In this document: positions 33,073-41,864 of the stretch, in pieces
Position numbering within the stretch: the first letter of the stretch is position 1
Layout: every line of letters starts with the position of its first letter
Assembly (NCBI GenBank): GCA_900318395.1
Contig: ONKL01000038.1
Span: 1 to 45,999 of the forward strand
DNA from: an uncultured Prevotella sp.
Lineage (GTDB): Bacteria > Bacteroidota > Bacteroidia > Bacteroidales > Bacteroidaceae
DNA length: 45,999 bases
Reading direction: 5' to 3'
Translations under genes and position numbers: made by a program
The notes under the pieces: model-generated
Seen by the model: the letters and a program-made list of their open reading frames with translations, nothing else
Told to the model about the DNA's origin: nothing
Database searches by the model: none

Positions 33073-33126
33073 AGCAACAAACCGAAAAAACCAAGAAAAA
33101 ATGGTGGTTATTAGATTTATTTTAAT

Positions 33127-33134
33127 TAAATTTG
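33127..33134 (+). promoter_or_regulatory. -7 box of the M1 aminopeptidase gene
   Basis: TAAATTTG followed by C, 17 nt before ATG 33152. It lies inside the longest open frame and so rules out the ATG at 33101. Confidence 0.6.
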
Positions 33135-33151
33135 CAGTCAAAAACCAAATA

Positions 33152-35665
33152 ATGATGAAAAAACTCAAATTATCACTCATGTTATTACTGAGTATTCTGA
33201 CGCTTAGCGCCAATGCTCAGATGCTTTCTAAAGGGGTCTCAAAACTGTTGGCAGACAATCGGAATGCCAACATTACCAACGTGCTGTATGACCTCAGTTT
33301 CAACATTCCTGCCGACGTCAACCAGAAGGTGACGGGTAAGAACATCATCACCTTCGAACTGAAAGAGAAGGCCGATGTGGTGCTCGACTTCCAAGGTGGT
33401 TTCGACGGTACCTATTACGTCTATACTGGTAAGAAAGGTAAGCGCCGCCAAGCTTTCGCCACTTACAAAGACGAACACATTATCATCTCGGAGAAATATC
33501 TCGAGGCAGGAAAAAACAAGATTGAGTTGAGCTTCACCAGTCTCGACAAGGCGCTGAATCGCCAAAAGGACTATATGTACACGATCTTCGTGCCCGACAA
33601 AGCCCGTTCGGTGTTCCCATGCTTCGACCAGCCTGATCTCAGGGCCCGCTATCTGACAAAGCTCAACGTGCCCAACGGCTGGAAAACGATGACCAGCGAC
33701 GGCTGCTGCCCGCTGCCCACTTATCTCTATTCCTTCGTAGCAGGAAACTTCTATGAGAAGACCTCTACCCGCGACGGACGCGAGATGCGCGCACTCTACC
33801 GCGAGACTGACCCTGAGAAGGTAGCACAGCTCGACAAGGTGTTTGACGAGGCTGCCGCCGCCTTGAAATGGTTGGAAGGCTATACAGGTATTGCAAACCC
33901 CTTTGCCGACAAATACGGTATCGTGCTCATCCCCGACTATCAGTTTGGCGGTATGGAGCACCCAGGCGCCATCCAGCTCAATGCCCGCAGGATTTTTCTT
34001 GAGAAAAACGCCACACAGGAGGAACTGCTGGCACGTACCGAACTCATTGCCCACGAGACTGCTCACCTCTGGTTTGGTGATCTCGTAGCCCCAAAATGGT
34101 TTGAGGATGTATGGGCCAAGGAGGTGTTTGCCAATTTCATGGCATCGAAGATCACCCGCCGTCAATATAATAAGGTGGATCACGCTCTCAACTTCATCAA
34201 GACCTATCAGGCCAAGGCTATCGCGGCAGACCGCACGGAGGGCACTCACCCCATCGCACAGAATATCGACAACATCAATCACGCCAGTCTGCTCTACGAT
34301 GATATCGTCTACGACAAGGCCCCTGTGATGATGCGCATGCTCGAAAAGATGATGGAGCCCCAAGTCATGCAGCGCGGCCTGCAGAAGTATCTCGCTGACC
34401 ACGCTTATAGCAACGCCTCATGGGACGATCTCATCGCCACCCTCGACAAGGAAGCCCCCGCTATCGGCATCCGTCAGTTCAGCGATGTCTGGGTCAAGCA
34501 GAAGGGCATGCCTCACATCCACACAACTTACCGAGACGGCAAGGTGACCATCACCCAGACCGATCCCTATGGACGTGGTCTCGTATGGCGCCAGAAGTTC
34601 AAGGTGCAGCTTATCTATGAACTGGGCCGCAGCCGTGTGCTCGACGTAGAGATGGATCAGCCGCAGAAGACCTACACCGTGGCTTTCAAGCCCGACTATA
34701 TCCTTCCCAACTACGATGGTCAGGGCTATGGCCGCTTCACGCTCGACGAAGAGTTCTCGAAGAAGCTGCCCATGCGTCTGCTTACCACCCGTGATGATCT
34801 GGCACGCTACGCACTGCTGCTCACCATCCACGATAATTACCTGATGGGCAGAATCGCTCCCTCACACTTTGGAGAGCTCTACCGTATGATGATGCGCGAG
34901 AAGAACCCGCTCATCATGTCGACGGCTGTAGATCACATGCACAAGATCGCCTTCGACATGACTCTCGCCCAGCGTAAGACCCTCGAACTCTGTATGCTCG
35001 ACCTGCTTGGTGAGAACCGCTCAAAGGAGTGCAGTCAGTATATCATCCGCAAACTGGCCAACAACGCCGTTTCGCCAGAGGTACTCGACAATATCTACAC
35101 CCTCTGGAAACTCCATAACGATCCAGCCTTCAACGAGCATGATTATATGGATATGGCTTATCGCCTCGCAATGACGCGCCCTGATCAGCGCCAGGATATC
35201 TTCGCTACCCAGCGTGGAAGGCTCACTAACAATGAGCTCCGGGAGGAATTCGACTTTATCAGCCGTGCTTGTGACCCCTCTGCCGAGGCACGCACCAAGC
35301 TGTTCAACGAACTGTTGAAGCCAGAGAACCGTAAGCATGAGCCTTGGGCCATTCGCGCCATCGATTTGCTGAGCGCCGATATCTATGAGCCCCAGAACAA
35401 CAACCTTATCGCACCCAGTCTCAAGTCACTGGAATATATCCAGGAGACCAGCGACATCTTCTTCCCCGAGAAGTGGGTAAAGGCTGTGCTCTGTCATCAC
35501 AAGAGCAACGAGGCCAAGCAGGAAGTGGAGAAATTCCTCAATGCGAATTCTAACTTCCCCGATAATCTGAAGAATAAGATTCTCGCCGCAGCCTTCGTTC
35601 TGATGAAACAAGATCCGTACATCGAGAAAGCCAAGCCCAAAGTTGTCAAGAGCAAGAAACGCTAA
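33152..35665 (+). CDS. Secreted M1-family metallo-aminopeptidase
   Basis: About 837 residues. The start chosen (ATG 33152, MMKKLKLSLMLLL...SANA-Q) gives a proper signal peptide, whereas the longer frame from 33101 reads through the promoter. The exopeptidase motif is GGMEHPG (near residue 267, equivalent to GAMEN). The zinc site HETAHLWFGDLV (near 301) is followed 18 residues later by the glutamate in KEVFANF, completing HExxH-x18-E. The N-terminal beta domain has FPCFDQPDLRARY. A helical C-terminal domain follows to the basic tail. It removes N-terminal residues from peptides in the periplasm or outside, supporting peptide use. It stands alone between its promoter and a terminator. Confidence 0.92.
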   Translation: MMKKLKLSLMLLLSILTLSANAQMLSKGVSKLLADNRNANITNVLYDLSFNIPADVNQKVTGKNIITFELKEKADVVLDFQGGFDGTYYVYTGKKGKRRQAFATYKDEHIIISEKYLEAGKNKIELSFTSLDKALNRQKDYMYTIFVPDKARSVFPCFDQPDLRARYLTKLNVPNGWKTMTSDGCCPLPTYLYSFVAGNFYEKTSTRDGREMRALYRETDPEKVAQLDKVFDEAAAALKWLEGYTGIANPFADKYGIVLIPDYQFGGMEHPGAIQLNARRIFLEKNATQEELLARTELIAHETAHLWFGDLVAPKWFEDVWAKEVFANFMASKITRRQYNKVDHALNFIKTYQAKAIAADRTEGTHPIAQNIDNINHASLLYDDIVYDKAPVMMRMLEKMMEPQVMQRGLQKYLADHAYSNASWDDLIATLDKEAPAIGIRQFSDVWVKQKGMPHIHTTYRDGKVTITQTDPYGRGLVWRQKFKVQLIYELGRSRVLDVEMDQPQKTYTVAFKPDYILPNYDGQGYGRFTLDEEFSKKLPMRLLTTRDDLARYALLLTIHDNYLMGRIAPSHFGELYRMMMREKNPLIMSTAVDHMHKIAFDMTLAQRKTLELCMLDLLGENRSKECSQYIIRKLANNAVSPEVLDNIYTLWKLHNDPAFNEHDYMDMAYRLAMTRPDQRQDIFATQRGRLTNNELREEFDFISRACDPSAEARTKLFNELLKPENRKHEPWAIRAIDLLSADIYEPQNNNLIAPSLKSLEYIQETSDIFFPEKWVKAVLCHHKSNEAKQEVEKFLNANSNFPDNLKNKILAAAFVLMKQDPYIEKAKPKVVKSKKR

Positions 35666-35673
35666 ATACAGTT

Positions 35674-35710
35674 AATCCCTCCGTTCATCACTGATTGGAG
35701 GGATTATTTT
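35674..35710. terminator. Bidirectional terminator
   Basis: AATCCCTCC (35674-35682) pairs with GGAGGGATT (35697-35705), then ATTTT. It sits between the convergent M1 peptidase and RelA/SpoT genes. Confidence 0.8.
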
Positions 35711-35733
35711 GACCGTCTATTTGCTGACTAACC

Positions 35734-36831
35734 CTATGACTGCATGAACGATAGATTGCTTGCCTGTTCGATAAACATATCAGCCATCATCTCGTTAGAG
35801 GAGTCTTCGCCATTAAGGACGTTCAAGATAAACAGGACTCCATCACGACCAAGCCCCATCTTCAAAGCATAAACAATGCAGAGGTTCAGTAATCCCACGT
35901 TTTCAGAAAGGATATCAAGGTCGGTAAGAGCCAACTGAGAGAGAGCCAGTTGAAAGGCCGCATCGCTATAGGTTTCGATGAAGCGCTGTACTTCGCCGAG
36001 CGTATCAAAATGGAAATACTCAAGCACAGGCAGGAAAGGCATCTGAGATACAGGGTAGATTTCTGCCTGATTAGTAGCTGCGATACGCTGATTAAGCTGA
36101 TCGAATGGCTTCATAGAGATGAAACTACGGAAAGAGGCTTCATCGAGAGGCACTTCGTCGAGCTTACCCGAGGCGACCAGCGACTGTATGCGGCGGCGAT
36201 AGTCGGTAAGCGTGGTGCGCAGGCGACTGAACTCATCGTCGACAAGTTCGAGCATGCCAGCCAGACGGCTGAACTGGCGACGATACTCCTTGGGAATACG
36301 GACATCACCTTTATAACCCGTGTCGTGCTCGATGGTAGACCACACATGCTGGAGGGCGGTACGCATCTGGATTTCAAAGCGGTACTCATTGAGCTCGGGC
36401 ATCTGATAGTCAGAGATAAGACTCTTAGGTATACGGCAGATATAATGGAGGGAGTTATAGCCGAAGCTATCAAGCTGGTGGAGTTTGCGCTTATCTACCG
36501 ATTCACGCCAATCGACATCGAAGACATGCTTCACGATAGCAGCCACCTTGTCGACATCATCGGTATAGAAGGTGATGATGCGCACTCCGAGTATATCGGT
36601 GATATCGTCGAGCGTCTTATATTTGGCACCTTTCAGCTCAAGTTTTCCACGTAGTGACTTTTCCGTCTTGATGCGATGCTCGATAGAGTTGATGTATAAG
36701 CCGTTCTCCTGAAATGTCCAGCGCAGCTTGTCGAAAACGAGCTTATCCATACGTTCAAAGATATGCCTGCGCTCCTTATACTGCTGCATGAGCATCTCTC
36801 CATGAGGGTCTAATGAAATTTGGCTTGTCAT
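35734..36831 (-). CDS. RelA/SpoT-domain (p)ppGpp synthetase, synthetase-only type
   Basis: About 366 residues. The synthetase domain is clear: DDITDILGVRIITFYTDDVDKVA, the G-loop-like FGYNSLHYICRIP, and EIQMRTALQHVWSTIEHDTGYK with the catalytic EIQxRT-type motif. No HD hydrolase domain, TGS or ACT domain is present. A C-terminal helical region of about 170 residues (after DYRRRIQSL) is longer than in minimal alarmone synthetases and is unrecognised. It would transfer pyrophosphate from ATP to GDP/GTP in the stringent response. The longest frame starts at 37038, beyond the promoter and overlapping purL, so the ATG at 36829-36831 (MTSQISLD) is taken. It is divergent from purL. Confidence 0.85.
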   Translation of the reverse strand: MTSQISLDPHGEMLMQQYKERRHIFERMDKLVFDKLRWTFQENGLYINSIEHRIKTEKSLRGKLELKGAKYKTLDDITDILGVRIITFYTDDVDKVAAIVKHVFDVDWRESVDKRKLHQLDSFGYNSLHYICRIPKSLISDYQMPELNEYRFEIQMRTALQHVWSTIEHDTGYKGDVRIPKEYRRQFSRLAGMLELVDDEFSRLRTTLTDYRRRIQSLVASGKLDEVPLDEASFRSFISMKPFDQLNQRIAATNQAEIYPVSQMPFLPVLEYFHFDTLGEVQRFIETYSDAAFQLALSQLALTDLDILSENVGLLNLCIVYALKMGLGRDGVLFILNVLNGEDSSNEMMADMFIEQASNLSFMQS

Positions 36832-36854
36832 GACTGATATATTCTTGCTGGCTG

Positions 36855-36862
36855 CAAAGTTA
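36855..36862 (-). promoter_or_regulatory. -7 box of the RelA/SpoT-domain gene
   Basis: Minus strand TAACTTTG followed by C, 23 nt before the ATG at 36831. No clear -33 box. Confidence 0.6.
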
Positions 36863-36903
36863 AGGATAATTTTTGTAAGTTCACGCCTTTTTGCAAAAAG
36901 AAT

Positions 36904-36934
36904 TTTGTAATATGCGGATTTTTGACTACCTTTG
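36904..36934 (+). promoter_or_regulatory. Promoter of purL
   Basis: TTTG (36904-36907), 19 nt, TACCTTTG (36927-36934), with a leader of about 28 nt. Confidence 0.8.
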
Positions 36935-36966
36935 CGCGCAAAATCAGAATAAATAATTAATAAGGT

Positions 36967-39900
36967 ATGATACACTTCTTTCAGACCCCACAAAAAACTG
37001 TGATAGCCACAGAGGTTGATCACACACTCAGTGAACAAGAAATCAAGGAATTAAACTGGCTGTACGGCGAGGCATCACTGTTGAATGCAGAGCATCTGGA
37101 TGGCTACTACATTGGTCCGCGACGCGAAATGGTGACTCCATGGTCGACCAATGCCGTCGAGATTACTCAGAACATGGGTATCAAGGGCATTAGCCGAATA
37201 GAGGAATATTTCCCTGCTGCCAGCAAGGATGCTGAGCACGATGAGATGTTGCAGCGTATGTATGATGGCTTGAACCAGGATATCTTTACCATCAACATCC
37301 AGCCAGAGCCTATCAAGTATGTGGATAATCTAGAAGAATATAACGAGCAGGAAGGTCTGGCCCTCTCACCCGAAGAGATCGAGTATCTGCACGGTTTGGA
37401 GAAACAGAACGGTCGCCCCCTGACCGACTCAGAGATCTTCGGTTTTGCACAGATTAACTCAGAGCACTGTCGTCATAAGATCTTCGGAGGTACGTTCATC
37501 ATCGACGGCAAGGAGATGGAGAGCTCGCTCTTCGCTATGATCAAGAAGACCACACAGGAGAATCCTAACAAGATTCTCTCGGCATACAAAGACAATGTGG
37601 CTTTTGCACAGGGACCTGTTGTAGAGCAGTTTGCACCAAAGGATCAGAGCACCAGCGACTATTTTCAGATAAAAGATATCGAGAGCGTGATCTCGCTGAA
37701 GGCTGAGACACACAACTTCCCCACTACCGTAGAGCCATTCAACGGTGCCGCTACGGGTACAGGCGGTGAGATCCGCGACCGTATGGGTGGTGGTGTCGGT
37801 TCATGGCCTATCGCTGGTACTGCCGTTTATATGACAGCCTATCCCCGTCTGCACGATGATGAGGGCGCAGCCCGTGACTGGGAGGATATCCTGCCTGTTC
37901 GCCAGTGGCTGTATCAGACACCACAGCAGATTCTGACCAAAGCTTCAAATGGTGCCTCAGACTTCGGCAACAAGTTCGGCCAGCCACTCATTTGTGGTTC
38001 TGTGCTGACTTTCGAGCACCAGGAGGGTAAGGAGAAGTATGCTTACGATAAGGTGATTATGCTGGCAGGTGGTGTAGGTTACGGCACCAAGCGCGACTGT
38101 CTGAAGAAGGAGCCTCAGAAGGGTAACAAGGTGGTCGTCGTTGGTGGTGATAACTACCGCATCGGTCTTGGTGGTGGTTCTGTATCATCGGTTGATACTG
38201 GTCGCTATAGCAATGGCATCGAGTTGAACGCCGTTCAGCGAGCTAATCCAGAGATGCAGAAGCGTGCTTACAACCTGGTTCGTGCTCTGTGCGAAGAGGA
38301 TGTGAACCCCGTGGTTTCTATCCACGACCATGGTTCTGCTGGCCACTTGAATTGCTTGTCAGAGCTCGTTGAGGAGTGCGGTGGCGAGATTGACATGACC
38401 AAGTTGCCTATTGGTGACAAGACTCTTTCTTCGAAGGAAATCATCGCCAACGAGAGTCAGGAGCGTATGGGCTTGCTCATCGACGAGAAGCATATCGAAC
38501 ATGTACGTAAGATTGCCGAGCGTGAGCGTGCCCCGCTGTATGTAGTCGGAGAGACCACTGGCGATGCCCACTTCTCGTTCAAACAGGGCGACGGCGTGAA
38601 GCCTTTCGATCTGGATGTGGCCCAGATGTTCGGTCACTCGCCCAAGACCATCATGAAAGATAATACTGTAGAGCGTCACTACGAGGACGTGACCTATAGT
38701 CAGGATAAGATCAATGAATACCTTGACCGCGTGCTCCAGTTGGAAGCTGTGGCATGTAAGGACTGGCTGACTAATAAGGTTGACCGTTCCGTAACAGGAA
38801 AGATTGCCCGTCAGCAGTGTCAGGGTGAGATCCAGCTGCCTTTGAGCGACTGTGGTGTTGTAGCCCTCGACTATCGTGGTGTGAAGGGTATCGCCACCGC
38901 CTTAGGACATGCGCCTCAGGCAGGTTTGGCTAATCCTGCTGCTGGTAGTGTACTGTCTGTGGCCGAGGCGCTTACCAACATCGTTTGGGCACCATTGGCT
39001 GAAGGTATGGATTCACTGAGTCTCTCAGCCAACTGGATGTGGCCTTGTCGTTCTCAGGAGGGTGAGGATGCCCGTCTGTATGCCGGTGTAAAGGCCCTCT
39101 CAGATTTCTGTTGTGACCTGCACATCAATGTACCAACAGGTAAGGACTCACTGTCACTCTCTCAGCAATATCCTAACGGCGAGAAGATTATCTCTCCAGG
39201 AACAGTCATCGTAAGTGCCGGTGGTGAGGTTAGCGACATCAAGAAGGTGGTAAGCCCCGTCTTGGTGAACGATAAGAACGCCTCGCTCTATCATATCGAC
39301 TTCTCTTTCGATGAGCAGCGCCTGGGTGGTTCTGCCTTTGCCCAAAGCTTAGGCAAGGTGGGCGACGATGTGCCTACTGTAAAGAATGCCGAGTACTTTG
39401 CTGATGCCTTCATGGCTGTTCAGCAGATGATTGAGAAGGGTTGGATTATGGCAGGTCACGATATCTCTGCTGGTGGTCTTATCACCACACTGCTCGAGAT
39501 GTGCTTCGCTAATACCAAGGGCGGTATGCATATCAACTTGCACGACATCTGCAAGGAGGGTGACATCGTGAAGGCACTCTTCGCTGAGAACCCAGGTGTG
39601 GTTATAGAGGTAAGCGACGAGCACAAGCAGGAGTTCAAGGACTTCATGGAGGAGCAGGGCGTAGGCTTTGCCAAGATCGGTTATCCTGTAGAAGACAGCC
39701 GAAGCATCGTGGTAAAGGCTGACGATAAGAACCTGACCTTCGACATCGACACTCTGCGCGACACCTGGTACAAGACCTCTTACCTGCTCGATCGCAAGCA
39801 GAGCTTCAATGGCAAGGCTAAGGAGCGCTTCGAGAACTATAAGAAACAGCCCATCGAGATGCAGTTTAATAAAGACTTCACAGGTAAGCTGGCTCAGTAT

Positions 39901-40674
39901 GGTATTTCTGCCGATCGTCGCGAGAAGACTGGTGTAAAAGCTGCGATCATCCGTGAGAAGGGTACCAACGGTGAGCGCGAGATGGCTTATAGTCTCTACC
40001 TTGCCGGTTTCGATGTGAAGGACGTGATGATGACCGACCTGATCAGCGGTCGCGAGACACTCGAGGACATCAATATGATTGTCTTCTGTGGTGGTTTCTC
40101 TAACTCCGACGTACTTGGTTCGGCTAAGGGCTGGGCTGGTGCTTTCCTCTTCAATCCCAAGGCCAAGGAGGCTCTCGATAAGTTCTATGCCCGCAAGGAC
40201 ACCCTGTCGCTGGGTATCTGCAACGGTTGTCAGCTGATGGTTGAACTTGGTCTCACAGGTGCCAAAGGTGCTAAGATGCTGCATAACGACTCACATAAGT
40301 TCGAGAGTGAGTTCATCTCTCTGAATATTCCACAGAACAATTCTGTGATGTTTGGAAGCCTGAGCGGTAACAAACTCGGTCTGTGGGTAGCTCACGGAGA
40401 AGGTAAGTTCTCACTGCCTGAGGCCGAGAGCGCATACAATGTCATCGCAAAATACAACTATGCGGGCTATCCTGCTAATCCTAACGGCTCTGACTATCAT
40501 GTAGCAGGTATCTGCTCTGAGGATGGTCGTCATCTCTGCATGATGCCTCATCTGGAGCGTGCCATCTTCCCTTGGCAAAACGCCTGGTATCCAGCAGATC
40601 GTCGCAATGACGAGGTCACCCCATGGATTGAGGCCTTCGTCAACGCACGCAAGTGGATCGAGAAGAGAATCTAG
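36967..40674 (+). CDS. purL: Phosphoribosylformylglycinamidine synthase (large, single-chain)
   Basis: A 1235-residue protein, the large PurL type with synthetase and glutaminase in one chain. The N-terminal part carries FGFAQINSEHCRHKIFGG and SLKAETHNFPTTVEPFNGAATGTGGEIRD, the ATP/FGAR-binding signatures. Two AIR-synthetase-like halves follow (VSIHDHGSAGHLNCLSEL; WIMAGHDISAGGLITTLLEM). From about residue 985 the class I glutaminase domain has the nucleophile in SLGICNGCQLMVELG (about 1083) and the His/Glu pair in MMPHLERAIFP (about 1194). It converts FGAR, ATP and glutamine to FGAM in purine synthesis. It has its own promoter, divergent from a (p)ppGpp synthetase. Downstream the chromate-transporter genes follow after 44 nt without a clear terminator. 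Confidence 0.96.
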   Translation: MIHFFQTPQKTVIATEVDHTLSEQEIKELNWLYGEASLLNAEHLDGYYIGPRREMVTPWSTNAVEITQNMGIKGISRIEEYFPAASKDAEHDEMLQRMYDGLNQDIFTINIQPEPIKYVDNLEEYNEQEGLALSPEEIEYLHGLEKQNGRPLTDSEIFGFAQINSEHCRHKIFGGTFIIDGKEMESSLFAMIKKTTQENPNKILSAYKDNVAFAQGPVVEQFAPKDQSTSDYFQIKDIESVISLKAETHNFPTTVEPFNGAATGTGGEIRDRMGGGVGSWPIAGTAVYMTAYPRLHDDEGAARDWEDILPVRQWLYQTPQQILTKASNGASDFGNKFGQPLICGSVLTFEHQEGKEKYAYDKVIMLAGGVGYGTKRDCLKKEPQKGNKVVVVGGDNYRIGLGGGSVSSVDTGRYSNGIELNAVQRANPEMQKRAYNLVRALCEEDVNPVVSIHDHGSAGHLNCLSELVEECGGEIDMTKLPIGDKTLSSKEIIANESQERMGLLIDEKHIEHVRKIAERERAPLYVVGETTGDAHFSFKQGDGVKPFDLDVAQMFGHSPKTIMKDNTVERHYEDVTYSQDKINEYLDRVLQLEAVACKDWLTNKVDRSVTGKIARQQCQGEIQLPLSDCGVVALDYRGVKGIATALGHAPQAGLANPAAGSVLSVAEALTNIVWAPLAEGMDSLSLSANWMWPCRSQEGEDARLYAGVKALSDFCCDLHINVPTGKDSLSLSQQYPNGEKIISPGTVIVSAGGEVSDIKKVVSPVLVNDKNASLYHIDFSFDEQRLGGSAFAQSLGKVGDDVPTVKNAEYFADAFMAVQQMIEKGWIMAGHDISAGGLITTLLEMCFANTKGGMHINLHDICKEGDIVKALFAENPGVVIEVSDEHKQEFKDFMEEQGVGFAKIGYPVEDSRSIVVKADDKNLTFDIDTLRDTWYKTSYLLDRKQSFNGKAKERFENYKKQPIEMQFNKDFTGKLAQYGISADRREKTGVKAAIIREKGTNGEREMAYSLYLAGFDVKDVMMTDLISGRETLEDINMIVFCGGFSNSDVLGSAKGWAGAFLFNPKAKEALDKFYARKDTLSLGICNGCQLMVELGLTGAKGAKMLHNDSHKFESEFISLNIPQNNSVMFGSLSGNKLGLWVAHGEGKFSLPEAESAYNVIAKYNYAGYPANPNGSDYHVAGICSEDGRHLCMMPHLERAIFPWQNAWYPADRRNDEVTPWIEAFVNARKWIEKRI

Positions 40675-40679
40675 GTTAT

Positions 40680-40695
40680 CCTAGGGAGTCCTAGG
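40680..40695 (+). repeat. CCTAGG hairpin with flanking CTAGGTTAT direct repeat
   Basis: CCTAGG (40680-40685), GAGT, CCTAGG (40690-40695) can form a 6-bp hairpin. CTAGGTTAT occurs at 40671 and 40691. There is no T run, so it is not a standard terminator. Confidence 0.5.
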
Positions 40696-40718
40696 TTATT
40701 CTAAAAAGACTGAGACTG

Positions 40719-41291
40719 ATGAATCTCTACTGGGAATCATTTAAGACCTTCTTTAAGATTGGCATATTCACCCTGGGTGGTGGATATGCCATGATACCCT
40801 TGATAGAGGAAGAGGTGGTGAACAAGCACAAATGGGTAGAAAAGGACGAGATGCTCGACCTGATAGCCATCGCCCAAAGCTGTCCTGGTGTGTTTGCCAT
40901 CAACATTGCCATCTTCATCGGCTATAAGCTGAAAAAGGTGCGTGGTGCCATTGCCACTACTCTTGGAACGGCTCTCCCCTCTTTCATGATCATTCTGGCC
41001 ATCGCCATCTTCTTCAAGCAGTTTGAGGACAATAAGGTGGTGGCTGCCATCTTCCGAGGCATCCGTCCTGCCGTCGTAGCACTGATTGCCGTACCTACGT
41101 TTCGTCTGGCACAGCGTGCGAAACTGAACTGGTACACCTTCTGGATCCCCATCGTCGCAGCCCTTGCTATCTGGAAATACGGATTCTCACCTATCTACGT
41201 CATCATCATAGCCGCCATCGCTGGCTATGCCTATGGAAAGATCGTTCAAGAGAACGACAGTCGTAACCAACAAAAAGTGAAAGAGCCATGA
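40719..41291 (+). CDS. Chromate transporter family protein, first half-size subunit
   Basis: A 190-residue integral membrane protein of the CHR family, half-size type. The start MNLYWESFKTFFKIGIFTLGGGYAMIPLIEEEVV has the conserved GGGYAMIPL signature. LIAIAQSCPGVFAINIAIFIGYKLKK is the second conserved loop. About five or six membrane spans follow. Half-size CHR proteins work as pairs in opposite orientation. The next gene overlaps by 4 nt (ATGA) and is the partner. Chromate efflux is known for some members, but in gut or rumen anaerobes the real substrate is uncertain. It probably shares the purL transcript, as no separate promoter is seen. Confidence 0.88.
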   Translation: MNLYWESFKTFFKIGIFTLGGGYAMIPLIEEEVVNKHKWVEKDEMLDLIAIAQSCPGVFAINIAIFIGYKLKKVRGAIATTLGTALPSFMIILAIAIFFKQFEDNKVVAAIFRGIRPAVVALIAVPTFRLAQRAKLNWYTFWIPIVAALAIWKYGFSPIYVIIIAAIAGYAYGKIVQENDSRNQQKVKEP

Positions 41292-41863
41292 TATTCCTGT
41301 CGCTATTCATCACGTTCTTCGAGATCGGACTCTTCGGATTCGGTGGCGGCTACGGTATGCTCTCACTGATACAACATGAGACAGTAGAATCCCATCACTG
41401 GCTGTCGACCGCTGAATTTACTGACATCGTGGCCATCTCGCAGATGACACCAGGACCTATTGGCATCAACTCGGCCACCTATTGCGGCTATACAGCCATC
41501 CACAATGCAGGTTATGGAAGCATGATGGCCGTACTAGGCAGTGCCACTGCCACCTTCGCCCTCGTGCTACCTTCACTCATCCTGATGATACTTATCAGCA
41601 AGATGTTCATGAAATATATGAATACCCCACTGGTGCAGTCGGTATTCAAGGGACTGCGCCCTGCCGTTGTGGGACTGCTCGCAGCTGCCACATTGCTACT
41701 CTGCAACAAGGAGAACTTCTCAACCCCATCGGAAAATCCCTGGCAGTTCTACATCAGTTGCGCTCTTCTCGCTGCCACAGCCTTCGGCACTGGCTACCTG
41801 AAAATCAATCCCATCCGCATGATCTGCTATGCGGGTATCGCCGGACTTTTATTATTATACTGA
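41288..41863 (+). CDS. Chromate transporter family protein, second half-size subunit
   Basis: A 191-residue membrane protein paralogous to the gene upstream. FFEIGLFGFGGGYGMLSLIQHETV and VAISQMTPGPIGINSATYCGYTA match the CHR signatures. KGLRPAVVGLLAAATLLLC corresponds to RGIRPAVVALIAVPTFRLA in its partner. Its ATG overlaps the stop of the first subunit (ATGA), giving coupled, near-equal expression. It ends 1 nt before the start of the amylase gene. Confidence 0.88.
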   Translation: MIFLSLFITFFEIGLFGFGGGYGMLSLIQHETVESHHWLSTAEFTDIVAISQMTPGPIGINSATYCGYTAIHNAGYGSMMAVLGSATATFALVLPSLILMILISKMFMKYMNTPLVQSVFKGLRPAVVGLLAAATLLLCNKENFSTPSENPWQFYISCALLAATAFGTGYLKINPIRMICYAGIAGLLLLY

Positions 41864-41864
41864 T

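Noticed and set aside
33101-33151. Longer start for the M1 peptidase
   Set aside because: It precedes the promoter box and would mask the signal peptide.
36832-37038. N-terminal 69 residues of the RelA/SpoT protein
   Set aside because: They overlap the purL start and the promoter of both genes and are not similar to the family.
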